A stretch of DNA of 64,000 nt from Nonomuraea harbinensis (GTDB lineage: Bacteria; Actinomycetota; Actinomycetes; Streptosporangiales; Streptosporangiaceae). Shown one piece after another: positions 1-7,827 of this stretch (its first letter is position 1; the number at the start of each line of letters is the position of its first letter). A model generated the notes under the pieces. That model was given only the letters and a program-made list of their open reading frames with translations. It was not told the DNA's origin and made no database searches. The translations under genes and the position numbers were made by a program. The stretch spans positions 35,269-99,268 of the forward strand of contig NZ_JAHKRN010000034.1 in the NCBI RefSeq assembly GCF_019396385.1. Direction: 5' to 3'.

Positions 1-68
1 CTCTAGGGCGCCCCGCGCCCGCCTCCGCCCGTCCCGCACGTTTCGCGACCCATCCGAGGACCACTGAC

Positions 69-914
69 ATGCTACGTCTGGCCGTACCCAACAAGGGCGC
101 TCTCAGCGAGGCCGCCCAGACCATGCTCAAGGAGGCCGGCTACCGGCCCCGCAGAGACAGCAAGGAGCTGTTCGTCGTCGACGAGGCGAACGGCTGCGAG
201 CTGTTCTTCCTGCGCCCCCGCGACATCGCCGTCTACGTCGGCGAGGGCACGCTCGACGCCGGCATCACCGGCAGGGACATGCTCATCGACTCCGGCGCGC
301 CCGTCGAGGAGATCATGCCGCTCGGCTTCGGCGCCTCCACCTTCCGGCTGGCCGCCAAGGCCGGCACCCTGACCAGCGTGCACGACCTGCAGGGGCTGCG
401 GGTGGCCACCTCCTACACCGGGCTGCTCGAGAAGTACCTGTCCGACCAGGGCGTCGACGCCCGCGTGATCAAGCTCGACGGCGCCGTCGAGACCGCCATA
501 AGGCTGGGCGTCGCCGACGCGGTGGCCGACGTGGTCGAGACCGGCACCACCCTGCGCAACGTCGGGCTGGAGGTGTTCGGCGAGCCGATCATGCGCTCCG
601 AAGGCGTGCTGATCAAGCGGAACGGCACCCCCGACTCGCCCGCCATGCAGCAGATCGTCCGCCGCATCCAGGGCGTGGTGCACGCCCGCGACTTCGTCAT
701 GATGGACTACGACATCCGCGCCGAGCGGATCGAGGAGGCCATCGCGCTCACGCCCGGCATGGAGGGGCCGACGGTCTCGCCGCTGCACCGCGAGGGCTGG
801 GTGGCCGTCCGCGCGATGGTCCGCCGCCAGGGCCACCAGCAGGTCATGGACAAACTGTGGGACCTCGGCGCCCGCGCCATCCTCGTCACCGACATCTACG
901 CCTGCCGGCTCTAG
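69..914 (+). CDS. hisG: ATP phosphoribosyltransferase, long form (HisG)
   Basis: Catalyses the first step of histidine biosynthesis, condensing ATP with PRPP to phosphoribosyl-ATP, in the cytoplasm. The 281-residue length matches the long, hexameric HisG with a C-terminal ACT-like domain (about residues 208-281) that binds histidine for feedback inhibition, so no HisZ partner is needed. The N-terminal catalytic domain begins LRLAVPNKG, and the PRPP-binding loop ADVVETGTTLR is at about residues 153-163. ATG is preceded by a GAGGA ribosome site. The 68 bases upstream hold no complete gene; a TAG at 4-6 could end an upstream gene such as hisE, which usually precedes hisG in actinobacteria, but this cannot be shown here. 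Identity is secure. Confidence 0.98.
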   Translation: MLRLAVPNKGALSEAAQTMLKEAGYRPRRDSKELFVVDEANGCELFFLRPRDIAVYVGEGTLDAGITGRDMLIDSGAPVEEIMPLGFGASTFRLAAKAGTLTSVHDLQGLRVATSYTGLLEKYLSDQGVDARVIKLDGAVETAIRLGVADAVADVVETGTTLRNVGLEVFGEPIMRSEGVLIKRNGTPDSPAMQQIVRRIQGVVHARDFVMMDYDIRAERIEEAIALTPGMEGPTVSPLHREGWVAVRAMVRRQGHQQVMDKLWDLGARAILVTDIYACRL

Positions 915-987
915 TAGCGCAACCCGTGGTCGAAGCGGCGGGCCGGGCGAAACGCGTGCCCGAGGCGGGAACCCTCACGGGAGGACG

Positions 988-2277
988 TCAGGCGAGTCCT
1001 TTCACCGCTTCGACGGCGTGGTCGACCTGCTCGGGCGTGGTGACGATGCTGGTGCCGAAACGCAGCAGCGACGGCCTGTACGGGGTGGTGGAGGCGATGA
1101 CCTTGCGCCCGTGCAGGCGGGACACCGCCTGGGCCGCGTCCATGCCGTCGATCGAGCAGCACACGAGCCCCGCCGAGAGGCCGGGGGAGTCGGGGGTGGC
1201 CAGCCGGACGTGCGGGAGCGCGCTCAGGCCGCTCTTGAGCCGGGTGGCCAGCTCCTGGGTGCGCCGCTGGATGCGGTCCTTGCCGATCGCCTTCTGGAAG
1301 TTGAACGCCTGTGTCATCGCCCACCGGTGCTCGAACGCCTTGTAGCCGCCCGGCGTGGCCAGGTCGGCCGTGGTCTCGGCCGGCCCCTCGCCGCGCTGCC
1401 AGGCCACGAACGAGGACCGCCCGAAGCCGGGGATGACCGGGGCGAGCGCGTCCCAGGCCCGGCCCCACAGGATGCCGGTGCCGCGCGGCCCGAACAGCCA
1501 CTTGTGCGTGCCGCTGGCCATGAAGTCGCAGCCCAGGTCGCCCATCTCGTCGGCCATCGCGCCGAACCCGTGCACGCCGTCGACGCACAGCAGCGCCCTG
1601 TCGGCCTCGTCGCGACCCCGGTTGGCCTCGGCCAGCATGTCGGCGATGGCCCGGATCGGCAGCCGCACCCCCGTGCTGGAGTGCACCCACGTCACCGCCA
1701 CCACGCGGGTGCGCGGCCCCAGGCCGTCCTTGATCGCCTCGACGATCCTGGCCTCCGACGCCTGGGCGGGGTCGTCGTACAGCCTGACCCTGCGCACCTT
1801 CGCGCCGGTGCGGTCGGCGAGCAGCCGCACCCCCTCGTGAGTGGCGAGGAAGTCGTGCTCGGTGGTGAGCACGTCCTGGCCGTCCTTGAGACGCATGCCG
1901 GAGTAGAGCAGGCCCAGGCCCATCGTGGTGCTGTCGGTGAGCGCGAGCTGCCGGGCGTCGGCGCCGACGAAGCGCGCGGCCGTCTCCCGTATGGTGGCGT
2001 CAGGAGAGGCGTTGCCGGCGGGCAGGTAGTGCGGGTCGGCGTCCAGGCCCGCGCGGTGCCGCTCGATCGCCGCCCGCACCGGGGCCGGCGCGGGGGCCAG
2101 CACGAACGCCGCGAACTGCCCGTACGCCGGATCGAGCGTGAACTGCGCGCGCACCGACTCCCAGTCGTCCGCGTCGAAGGCCGGAGACGGCTCGGGGGCG
2201 GGGGAGGAGGTGCAGGCCGCCACCCCGGCGAGCATCCCCGCGCCGAGCACCGCCCGTCTGTTCAGCTGCCGCGTCAC
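988..2277 (-). CDS. Tat-exported lipoprotein, class V aminotransferase fold (PLP enzyme)
   Basis: A 429-residue fold-type I PLP protein of the class V (cysteine desulfurase/isopenicillin N epimerase-like) group. Lys259 in GTHKW is the expected Schiff-base lysine, and Asp233 in CVDGVHGFG is the cofactor-pairing aspartate. The N-terminus has a twin-arginine motif (Arg7-Arg8), a hydrophobic stretch and a lipobox ending GVAAC (Cys22), so the folded, cofactor-loaded enzyme is predicted to be exported by Tat and anchored as a lipoprotein. GTG start with a strong GGAAGGGA ribosome site. It lies 9 bp downstream of the EAL/CBS gene on the same strand, so the two are probably cotranscribed. Substrate unknown; extracytoplasmic PLP enzymes of this class are uncommon but do occur in actinomycetes. 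Confidence 0.85.
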   Translation of the reverse strand: MTRQLNRRAVLGAGMLAGVAACTSSPAPEPSPAFDADDWESVRAQFTLDPAYGQFAAFVLAPAPAPVRAAIERHRAGLDADPHYLPAGNASPDATIRETAARFVGADARQLALTDSTTMGLGLLYSGMRLKDGQDVLTTEHDFLATHEGVRLLADRTGAKVRRVRLYDDPAQASEARIVEAIKDGLGPRTRVVAVTWVHSSTGVRLPIRAIADMLAEANRGRDEADRALLCVDGVHGFGAMADEMGDLGCDFMASGTHKWLFGPRGTGILWGRAWDALAPVIPGFGRSSFVAWQRGEGPAETTADLATPGGYKAFEHRWAMTQAFNFQKAIGKDRIQRRTQELATRLKSGLSALPHVRLATPDSPGLSAGLVCCSIDGMDAAQAVSRLHGRKVIASTTPYRPSLLRFGTSIVTTPEQVDHAVEAVKGLA

Positions 2278-2286
2278 GCTCCCTTC

Positions 2287-3336
2287 CTATCCCGGGACGC
2301 GCCGATCTGCCCAGAGCGCCGGGCGAGTCGTTACCTGCCTGATCAGGTCCGAGATCCGGACGATGCCGAGGCAGCGGTTCACCTCGTCGGTGACCACCAG
2401 GTCGTCGTAGACGCGGCCGGTGTCCCGGCCGGCCGCCTGCATCGCCGCCACCGCCGGAGTGGTCCGCGGCACCGTGCGGGGCGGATCGGCCAGCCGCCGC
2501 GCCGGTTTCGACCCGTACAGCGCGTGCCCGTACCGGGAGGCGATCGAGAGCAGGAACCGGCCGCGGTCCAGGCTGCCCAGCGGACGCTGGTACTCGTCCA
2601 CCAGGACCACGCTGGTGATCGTCGGCTCGCGCCCGAACGCCTCCACCGCCTGCTCCGCCTTCGCCGCCTCGGGCAGCGTCACCGCCGGCAGCAGCAGCTC
2701 CTGCACGCGCGGGCCGAGCGTCGCCTCCGGCTGGTCGTCGGCCGTGCCCAGCGGCACCCGTACCAGCCCGTCGGGGCCGGGCGACAGCAGCGGCCCGGTC
2801 GCCATCCGCGCGCCCCACGAGCGCGCCGCGGCCAGCTGCGCCTCGTCCTCGATCGCGGGCGCCAGCACGTGCGCGCCCACGCCGCGCGCCAGCGTCACCA
2901 CCGCGCGCGCCGCCGCCACCGCCCGGTGGTCGCGGGGCGCCCGCGCGATCAGCTCCGGCGCGATCCCCACCAGGTACGGGGACGCGTCCGCGATCAAATC
3001 GAGCGGCACGTGCTCGGTCCCGGCGCCGCCGAATCCGAGCAGGTAGCCGTGGGCCCGCAGCCCGTCGAGCGCCACCCTGAGCAGCCGGCGCTCCTGCGGC
3101 GCGCACGGGCCGCTCAGCAGCAGGATCAGCTCGCGCGGATGCCGGCCGGCGCGGCGCAGCGCCTCGTGCAGCGGGGCCATCGCCACCGCGCCCGACAGCA
3201 CCACCTGGACCGGGACGTCCAGGACCATCGGCAGCGGCGCGGCCCGCAGATTCCCCGACGGGTCGAGCATCGCCGGCCGGGCGATCACCGAACCCGTGTC
3301 GAGATCCACAAGAGGGCCTGTGAGCAGGGAGGACAC
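2287..3336 (-). CDS. Degenerate EAL-domain protein with C-terminal CBS pair
   Basis: A 349-residue cytoplasmic protein. Residues about 40-190 resemble the C-terminal half of an EAL (c-di-GMP phosphodiesterase) barrel: a VTLARGVGAHVLAPAIED segment stands where active enzymes have the ALARSLG...AEGVE region, followed by QLAAARSWGARMATGPL. The EAL signature and most metal ligands are not recognisable, so a catalytically dead sensor is more likely than an active enzyme. The C-terminal part (about 210-345) looks like two CBS repeats, with SVVLVDEYQRPLGSL and a closing VNRCLGIVRISDLIRQV. The GTG start at 3336 has no clear ribosome site; ATG at 3270 is an alternative. Probably the first gene of an operon with the lipoprotein aminotransferase. 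The ligand (c-di-GMP, adenine nucleotide or none) is unknown. Confidence 0.7.
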   Translation of the reverse strand: MSSLLTGPLVDLDTGSVIARPAMLDPSGNLRAAPLPMVLDVPVQVVLSGAVAMAPLHEALRRAGRHPRELILLLSGPCAPQERRLLRVALDGLRAHGYLLGFGGAGTEHVPLDLIADASPYLVGIAPELIARAPRDHRAVAAARAVVTLARGVGAHVLAPAIEDEAQLAAARSWGARMATGPLLSPGPDGLVRVPLGTADDQPEATLGPRVQELLLPAVTLPEAAKAEQAVEAFGREPTITSVVLVDEYQRPLGSLDRGRFLLSIASRYGHALYGSKPARRLADPPRTVPRTTPAVAAMQAAGRDTGRVYDDLVVTDEVNRCLGIVRISDLIRQVTTRPALWADRRVPG

Positions 3337-3455
3337 GTAGCGATGATGGGCTGGTCCGGGACCCCGCGACAGTCTCCCGCGGTGGAATTCACCGACATTT
3401 CCCCGGAGATTCCCCGGCCGGTGAACGCGCGCCGCCGGTCGGTTAGCCTTCCGGC

Positions 3456-4103
3456 ATGAACGCGCGACCGGCGAAGGGCGGCGGCCGGTGGGTCTCCGTG
3501 CCTCCTGAGCGGCTGAATCCGTGGATCGACGGGTTCGCCGCCCGCCACGGGCCCTTCGAGGCCGCCGGCGACGACCGCCTGGTGCGGCTGACGGCGCGCG
3601 ACGGGGCGGTGGCCGAGCTGCACGTGCCCTTCCCGCCGATGCGTCCGGGCCCGCCGCACGTCACCCGGCTCGTCGAGCACTCCCGCGCCGCCCGTCGGGT
3701 GGGGGTCGTGCTGGTGCGGCTCGGAGGATACGCGGCCGGGGTGTTCGACGGGACCGCGCTGGTCGCGTCCAAGGTCGGGTCGCGGCTGGTGCAGGGGCGC
3801 ACGGCGGCGGGCGGCTGGTCGCAGCAGCGCTTCGCCCGCCGCAGGTCCAACCAGGCGGGCAAGGCCTTCGAGGCGGCCGCAGAGACGGCTCTGCGGGTCC
3901 TGACGCCGCACGAGCTGGACGCCGTCGTGCTGGGCGGCGACCGCAGAGCGGTGGACGCCCTGCGCGCCGACCCGCGCCTGGCACCGCTGCTGGCCCTGGA
4001 GACCGAGCCGTTCCTGACGGTCCCCGACCCGAAGCTGGCGGTGCTCAAGGAGACCCCGGCCCAGTTCCGGGCCGTCCGCGTGCGCGTCACCGACCCCGTG
4101 TGA
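3456..4103 (+). CDS. acVLRF1-family peptidyl-tRNA hydrolase (ribosome rescue)
   Basis: A 215-residue protein of the actinobacterial VLRF1 group, relatives of eRF1 and Vms1/ANKZF1 that cleave peptidyl-tRNA on stalled or split large subunits. The diagnostic segment is GGWSQQRFARRR at residues 119-130, where a glutamine in a glycine-rich loop replaces the eRF1 GGQ, followed by an arginine-rich helix. The N-terminal part (1-90) is the usual small alpha/beta domain. Divergent from the EAL/CBS gene across about 120 bp; its stop faces the NmrA-like gene. ATG start. Family call is good; the exact substrate is inferred from the family. Confidence 0.85.
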   Translation: MNARPAKGGGRWVSVPPERLNPWIDGFAARHGPFEAAGDDRLVRLTARDGAVAELHVPFPPMRPGPPHVTRLVEHSRAARRVGVVLVRLGGYAAGVFDGTALVASKVGSRLVQGRTAAGGWSQQRFARRRSNQAGKAFEAAAETALRVLTPHELDAVVLGGDRRAVDALRADPRLAPLLALETEPFLTVPDPKLAVLKETPAQFRAVRVRVTDPV

Positions 4104-4122
4104 CCGCGCCCGGCGGAGGAGG

Positions 4123-4941
4123 TCAGGCGCCGAAGGCGTGGGCGTGCTCGGCGAGGAAGGCCGTCAGGGGGCGCGGCGGGCGGCCGGTGAGGTCCTCGAC
4201 CGCGGAGGTGACGGAGGCCCAGTCCTCCGTCTCCATCTCCCGCATCATCGTGGCCACCTCCGTGGCGGCGCGCTGCGGCACCCCCTGGGCGGCCAGGTGG
4301 GCGGCCATGGCGGGGACCGGGAGGTCGACGTAGGTCACCGGCCGGCCGATCGCCGCCGTGACCGCCGCGGCGATCTCGTCGTGGGTGTGCGCCTCGGGCC
4401 CGGTGAGCGTGTACGTGGCGCTCGGGCCCACCGGCGCGGTCAGCAGGGCGGCCGCCGCCGCGGCGATGTCCCGGGCGTCGATGTAGCTGACCTTGGCCGC
4501 GCCGTACGAGCCGTGGATGCGGCCGTCGCGCACCTCGCCCGGCAGGTTCTGCATGAACCCGCCGGGCCGCAGGATCGCGTGCGGCAGGCCGGACGCGCGC
4601 AGGTGCTCGTCGATGCGGCCGTGCGGGTCCTGCCCGAGCCTGCCGCCCGGCCTGGCGTGGCGTACGGAGACCGTCACCACCTGCGCCACCCCGGCCTCCC
4701 GCGCCAGGTCGACGACCGCGCGGTGGGCGTCCACCACGCCGGGCCAGAGCGAGCTGTTGAGGAACAGCCGGTCGCCGGGCGACAGGTGGGCGGCGATCGA
4801 CTCGGGCCGTTCCAGGTCGCCCGGCACGTACGGACCGCCGAGACCGGCGGGCTCGCGGGTGACGGCGGCGACCTCGCCGGGCGGGAGCAGGGCGACGAGC
4901 GCCCGGCCTATGGAGCCGGTGGCGCCGGTGACCACGATCAT
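4123..4941 (-). CDS. NmrA-like NAD(P)-binding oxidoreductase/redox sensor
   Basis: A 272-residue atypical short-chain dehydrogenase. The Rossmann fingerprint GATGSIG is at residues 6-12, and the protein follows the NmrA/QOR2/epimerase pattern in which the YxxxK catalytic pair is not obvious. Such proteins act as NAD(P)H-dependent quinone or aldehyde reductases or as redox-sensing regulators; the substrate cannot be told. ATG is preceded by AGGGGA. It is divergent from a TetR regulator, and the shared 97-bp gap carries repeated TAAGTGGA-type half-sites, so repression by that TetR protein is likely. Confidence 0.8.
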   Translation of the reverse strand: MIVVTGATGSIGRALVALLPPGEVAAVTREPAGLGGPYVPGDLERPESIAAHLSPGDRLFLNSSLWPGVVDAHRAVVDLAREAGVAQVVTVSVRHARPGGRLGQDPHGRIDEHLRASGLPHAILRPGGFMQNLPGEVRDGRIHGSYGAAKVSYIDARDIAAAAAALLTAPVGPSATYTLTGPEAHTHDEIAAAVTAAIGRPVTYVDLPVPAMAAHLAAQGVPQRAATEVATMMREMETEDWASVTSAVEDLTGRPPRPLTAFLAEHAHAFGA

Positions 4942-4951
4942 GGACTTCCCC

Positions 4952-5015
4952 TAAGTGGATGACATCATTCCGGTTAGGTGGACCGTACAGGAAGCGGAAT
5001 CTCATCGTCCACTTA
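4952..5015. promoter_or_regulatory. Candidate TetR operator cluster between NmrA-like gene and tetR
   Basis: Three related 8-mers lie in the divergent gap: TAAGTGGA at 4952-4959, TAGGTGGA at 4975-4982 and the inverted TCCACTTA at 5008-5015. The outer pair is an exact inverted repeat and the second site is a one-mismatch copy. Promoters for both genes must lie here if tetR starts at the GTG at 5039. The binding protein is inferred from position. Confidence 0.5.
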
Positions 5016-5038
5016 ATCGGAGCGGTACGATTTCCTCC

Positions 5039-5605
5039 GTGCGGGCGGACGCCAGGCGGAACCTGGGCAAGATCGTGGAGGCCGCGGCGGCCGTCATGGC
5101 CGAGCGGGGCCCCGCCGCGCCCATGGAGCTCATCGCCCGCCGCGCGGGCGTCGGCGTCGGCACGCTCTACCGGCGCTTCCCCGATCGGGCCGCGCTGCTC
5201 GCCGCCATGGGGGAGCACTACGTGCACTCGCTGGGCGAGGCCCTCGACCGCGCCGTGGCCGAGGAGCGCGACGCCTGGAGCGCGCTGCGGGCGTTCGTGC
5301 TGTGGGCGGGCGACTCGGGGCGGGGCGTGCTCGCCGCCGTGCTGGCCGGGGTGCCCGAGGAGGCGACGGTCGGGCCGGGGTTCGAGGAGACCCGTCAGCG
5401 CTGGCTGGAACGTTTCACCGCGCTCGTCCGGCAGGCCCAGGCCGACGGCCGGATGCGCGCCGACGTGGGGGTGGACGACGTGGTGGCGCTGCTCAACCTG
5501 TTCGCCTGCCATCCCGGCTCGCTGCCCGCGCACGTCGCGGCCCGGCCCACCTGGTTCCTCGGGCTGATGCTGGACGGGATGGCGGCCGGGGCCGCGCAGG
5601 GCTGA
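5039..5605 (+). CDS. TetR/AcrR-family transcriptional regulator
   Basis: A 188-residue regulator from the GTG at 5039. The N-terminal helix-turn-helix (about residues 10-55) carries the typical TetR sequence with GVGVGTLYRRFPDR as recognition helix and following turn. The C-terminal half is the variable ligand-binding and dimerisation domain. An in-frame start at 4955 would add 28 residues but would run through the inverted repeats of the putative operator, so 5039 is preferred. It probably represses itself and the divergent NmrA-like oxidoreductase and responds to a small molecule, not identifiable here. Confidence 0.88.
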   Translation: MRADARRNLGKIVEAAAAVMAERGPAAPMELIARRAGVGVGTLYRRFPDRAALLAAMGEHYVHSLGEALDRAVAEERDAWSALRAFVLWAGDSGRGVLAAVLAGVPEEATVGPGFEETRQRWLERFTALVRQAQADGRMRADVGVDDVVALLNLFACHPGSLPAHVAARPTWFLGLMLDGMAAGAAQG

Positions 5606-5624
5606 TCACGGGATCGCCACGTCT

Positions 5625-5662
5625 TTGAGACGATTCAAAAAAATCTTCAAGGCCGCTATGAT
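5625..5662 (+). promoter_or_regulatory. lacI promoter with overlapping LacI-type operator (site 1)
   Basis: The near-palindrome TTGAGACGATTCAA at 5625-5638 overlaps a plausible -35 (TTCAAA, 5634-5639) that is 17 bp from a good -10, TATGAT (5657-5662). The same operator type recurs at 7071 and 7368, which supports autoregulation by the LacI protein encoded just downstream. Confidence 0.65.
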
Positions 5663-5698
5663 GAACCCGTTAACAGCGGCACGGCCTCGTGAGGATCA

Positions 5699-6724
5699 AT
5701 GGGGACCAGGAGCATCAAGGAGGTCGCGCAGCTGGCGCGGGTCTCGGTCGGCACCGTGAGCAACGTGCTCAACCGCCCCGAGATCGTCTCGCCCGCCACG
5801 CGTGAGCGGGTCTTCGAGGCCATCCGCGAGCTGGGGTTCGTCCGCAACGAGGTGGCCCGTCACCTGCGGGTCGGGCGCAGCCGCACGGTCGGGCTGGTCG
5901 TCCTCGACGTCTCCAACCCGTTCTTCGCCGACGTCGCCCAGGGCGCCGAGGCGGTGGCCGACGAGCACGACACGATGATGATGCTCTGCAACAGCGCCGC
6001 CGACCCCGACCGCGAGCGCCGCCACCTCGACCAGCTGGAGCAGCAGCGGGTGCTGGGCGTCCTGATCACCCCGGTCGACGCCGCCAGCCCGCGCCTGGCC
6101 CAGCTCACCGCCAGGGGCACGCCCGTGGTGCTGGTCGACAGCGCCGCCACCGGCATGCAGTGCTCGGTCGCCGTCGACGACCGGCTCGGCGGCCAGGTGG
6201 CCGCCGCCCACCTGATCGAGCGCGGCCACCGGCGCATCGCGTTCGTCGGCGGGCCGCTGTCGATCAAACAGGTCGCCGACCGCCACGCCGGGGCCTCCGC
6301 CGCCGTGTCCGCGTCCGCCGGGGAAGGCGCCGAGCTCGTCGACTTCGAGACCACGGCGCTGGGCGTGGCCGCAGGGCGGGCCGCCGGGGAGCGCCTGGCC
6401 GCGCTGCCGGGGGCCGAGCGGCCGACCGCCGCCTTATGCGCCAACGACCTGCTCGCCCTCGGGTTCCTGCAGGCCATGTCGCTGCGGGGGCTCAAGGTGC
6501 CCGACGACGTGGCGATCGTCGGCTACGACGACATCGACTTCGCCGCCGCCGCGGCGGTGCCGCTGTCGTCGGTGCGCCAGCCGCGTGAGCTGCTCGGCCG
6601 TACCGCCATCGAGCTGCTGCTGGAGGAGGTCTCCTCACCGGACGAGCACCGTCACAGGCAGGTGATCTTCCAGCCCGACCTGGTCGTCCGCGAGTCGAGC
6701 AAGGCGATCCGCAGAGACGCCTGA
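5699..6724 (+). CDS. LacI-family regulator of the rhamnogalacturonan locus
   Basis: A 341-residue LacI/GalR protein. The N-terminal helix-turn-helix (about residues 5-50; IKEVAQLARVSVGTVSNVLN) includes the usual hinge region, followed by a periplasmic-binding-protein-like effector domain ending in the IVGYDDIDFAAAA type of motif. ATG with GAGGA ribosome site. It heads a same-direction set of DUF624, solute-binding protein, two permeases and a YetA-like lyase. Palindromes of the form TTGA-N2-CGATTCAA occur before its own promoter, inside the promoter of the transport operon and within the DUF624 gene. It is therefore predicted to repress the locus until a pectin-derived oligosaccharide binds. 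The effector is inferred from the enzymes nearby. Confidence 0.92.
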   Translation: MGTRSIKEVAQLARVSVGTVSNVLNRPEIVSPATRERVFEAIRELGFVRNEVARHLRVGRSRTVGLVVLDVSNPFFADVAQGAEAVADEHDTMMMLCNSAADPDRERRHLDQLEQQRVLGVLITPVDAASPRLAQLTARGTPVVLVDSAATGMQCSVAVDDRLGGQVAAAHLIERGHRRIAFVGGPLSIKQVADRHAGASAAVSASAGEGAELVDFETTALGVAAGRAAGERLAALPGAERPTAALCANDLLALGFLQAMSLRGLKVPDDVAIVGYDDIDFAAAAAVPLSSVRQPRELLGRTAIELLLEEVSSPDEHRHRQVIFQPDLVVRESSKAIRRDA

Positions 6725-7064
6725 GCGCGCTCCACCGTCCGGGGAAGCGGACGCGTGCCTGGAGTGTGCGTCTGGGCAGGATGCGGCTGGAGAGCTGCCG
6801 TCCGACGGCCTGGTGTTCCGGTGCCTGGCCGGCGTGCGGAGGGACGGTCCGAGCCGGCGATCGGGAAAGATCGTTGCACAGCTGCAATCTGCGCGAGAGT
6901 CATGGCTTCCACCTGGTCGCGCAGGGGGTGGACCCGCTGACGGCGGTGCTCGACGCGGTGGGCGTGCAGGCGGCGGGGTGACCTTCTCGGTCCTCGTTCC
7001 GCTGGACCGGCGGCGCGGACGGGTGGGGTTCAGGGAGGTGGCGGAATCCGGGGGTGGCGACGCA
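6725..7064. other. Gap between lacI and DUF624 operon; possible decayed coding remnant
   Basis: No convincing gene. A plus-strand frame ending at a TGA at 6979-6981 reads like a natural protein tail (ending AVLDAVGVQAAG) but has no start or family. An inverted repeat, TTGCA-CAGC-TGCAA, lies at 6875-6888. The rest shows no recognisable structure up to the promoter at 7065. Confidence 0.35.
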
Positions 7065-7093
7065 TTGACTTTGAGTCGATTCAACACTACTTT
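7065..7093 (+). promoter_or_regulatory. Promoter of the pectin transport operon with LacI operator in the spacer (site 2)
   Basis: TTGACT (7065-7070), exactly 17 bp, then TACTTT (7088-7093). The spacer contains the near-perfect palindrome TTGAGTCGATTCAA (7071-7084), so bound repressor would directly occlude RNA polymerase. It matches site 1 upstream of lacI at 13 of 14 positions. Confidence 0.75.
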
Positions 7094-7197
7094 CGCAGCA
7101 ACCGACCGCCGTTCACCCCCGCGTAACGGGACGGGAACCAGCATGCAACGGCTCCTGTCCCCGGGTCCGCGCACACGCCACGAGAAGGTGCTGCCGG

Positions 7198-7827
7198 ATG
7201 AGCCATCCCGCCATGTCAATCAGGTTGCAGGCCGCCTGTTCCGAGGTGGTCTGGGCGGCCAGGCTGAACGTGCTGTGGATCGTCTTCACGCTACTCGGCG
7301 GCGTCGTGCTCGGGCTCGGGCCCGCCACCGTGGCCGCGTACACGCTGGCCCGGAGGCACGCTCGTGGTGAATCGATTCATGCGCTGCCCGAGTTCTGGCG
7401 CGTCTACCGGCGCGAGTTCGTCCGCGCGTCCCTGCTCGTCCTGCCCCTGGCGGTGGTCGTCACCGTCCTCGTCGGCAACCTCCTCTACTTCGCCGCACTC
7501 GGGCCCGGCGCCAGGGCGTGGCAGGTGGCCACCCTCGTGGCTCTCGTGGCGCTCGCCTGCGTCGGGTCCTACCTGGGGCCGCTCTACGCGCACTACGACC
7601 TGCCGCTGCCGGCCTACCTGCCGAAGGCCTCACTGCTGGCGCTGACCCGGCCGGCCTCGTCCGTGCTCCTGCTGTTCGTGCTCGCCGCGATCGTCTTCGC
7701 GACGGTGGCGGCCCCCCTCCTCGCGCTCCTCCTCAGCGTCGGCGCGTGGATCTGCCTCAACACGTGGCTGTGCCTGCGGTTCTTCGAGGAGAACGAGGCG
7801 CGCCTGCACTCGAAAGGGAACCGATGA
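7198..7827 (+). CDS. DUF624 (YesV/YteU-like) membrane protein
   Basis: A 209-residue integral membrane protein with about four hydrophobic segments (roughly residues 20-45, 75-100, 105-125 and 150-185). DUF624 proteins such as Bacillus YesV and YteU sit in pectin and other oligosaccharide uptake loci next to LplB/LplC-type transporters; their molecular role is not established. The stop overlaps the start of the solute-binding protein (ATGA), which suggests translational coupling. It is the first gene of the operon behind the promoter at 7065. A perfect LacI-type palindrome lies inside its coding sequence at 7368-7379. Confidence 0.82.
   Translation: MSHPAMSIRLQAACSEVVWAARLNVLWIVFTLLGGVVLGLGPATVAAYTLARRHARGESIHALPEFWRVYRREFVRASLLVLPLAVVVTVLVGNLLYFAALGPGARAWQVATLVALVALACVGSYLGPLYAHYDLPLPAYLPKASLLALTRPASSVLLLFVLAAIVFATVAAPLLALLLSVGAWICLNTWLCLRFFEENEARLHSKGNR
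7368..7379. promoter_or_regulatory. Intragenic LacI-type operator (site 3)
   Basis: TGAATCGATTCA is a perfect 12-bp palindrome with the CG centre of LacI operators. It lies about 280 bp downstream of the -10 of the operon promoter and inside the DUF624 gene. It is the most symmetrical of the three sites, so it could serve as an auxiliary looping operator or a roadblock. Confidence 0.6.

Noticed and set aside
69..914. Reading frames opposite hisG
   Set aside because: hisG is a clear family member; the opposite-strand frames have no motif or ribosome site.
915..987. Possible terminator between hisG and the convergent aminotransferase gene
   Set aside because: GGGC/GCCC arms are short and the loop is irregular; not convincing.
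1018..3459. An 813-codon plus-strand reading frame
   Set aside because: It is antisense to the aminotransferase and EAL/CBS genes; Arg/Gly/His-rich composition and lack of any domain mark it as a GC-bias shadow.
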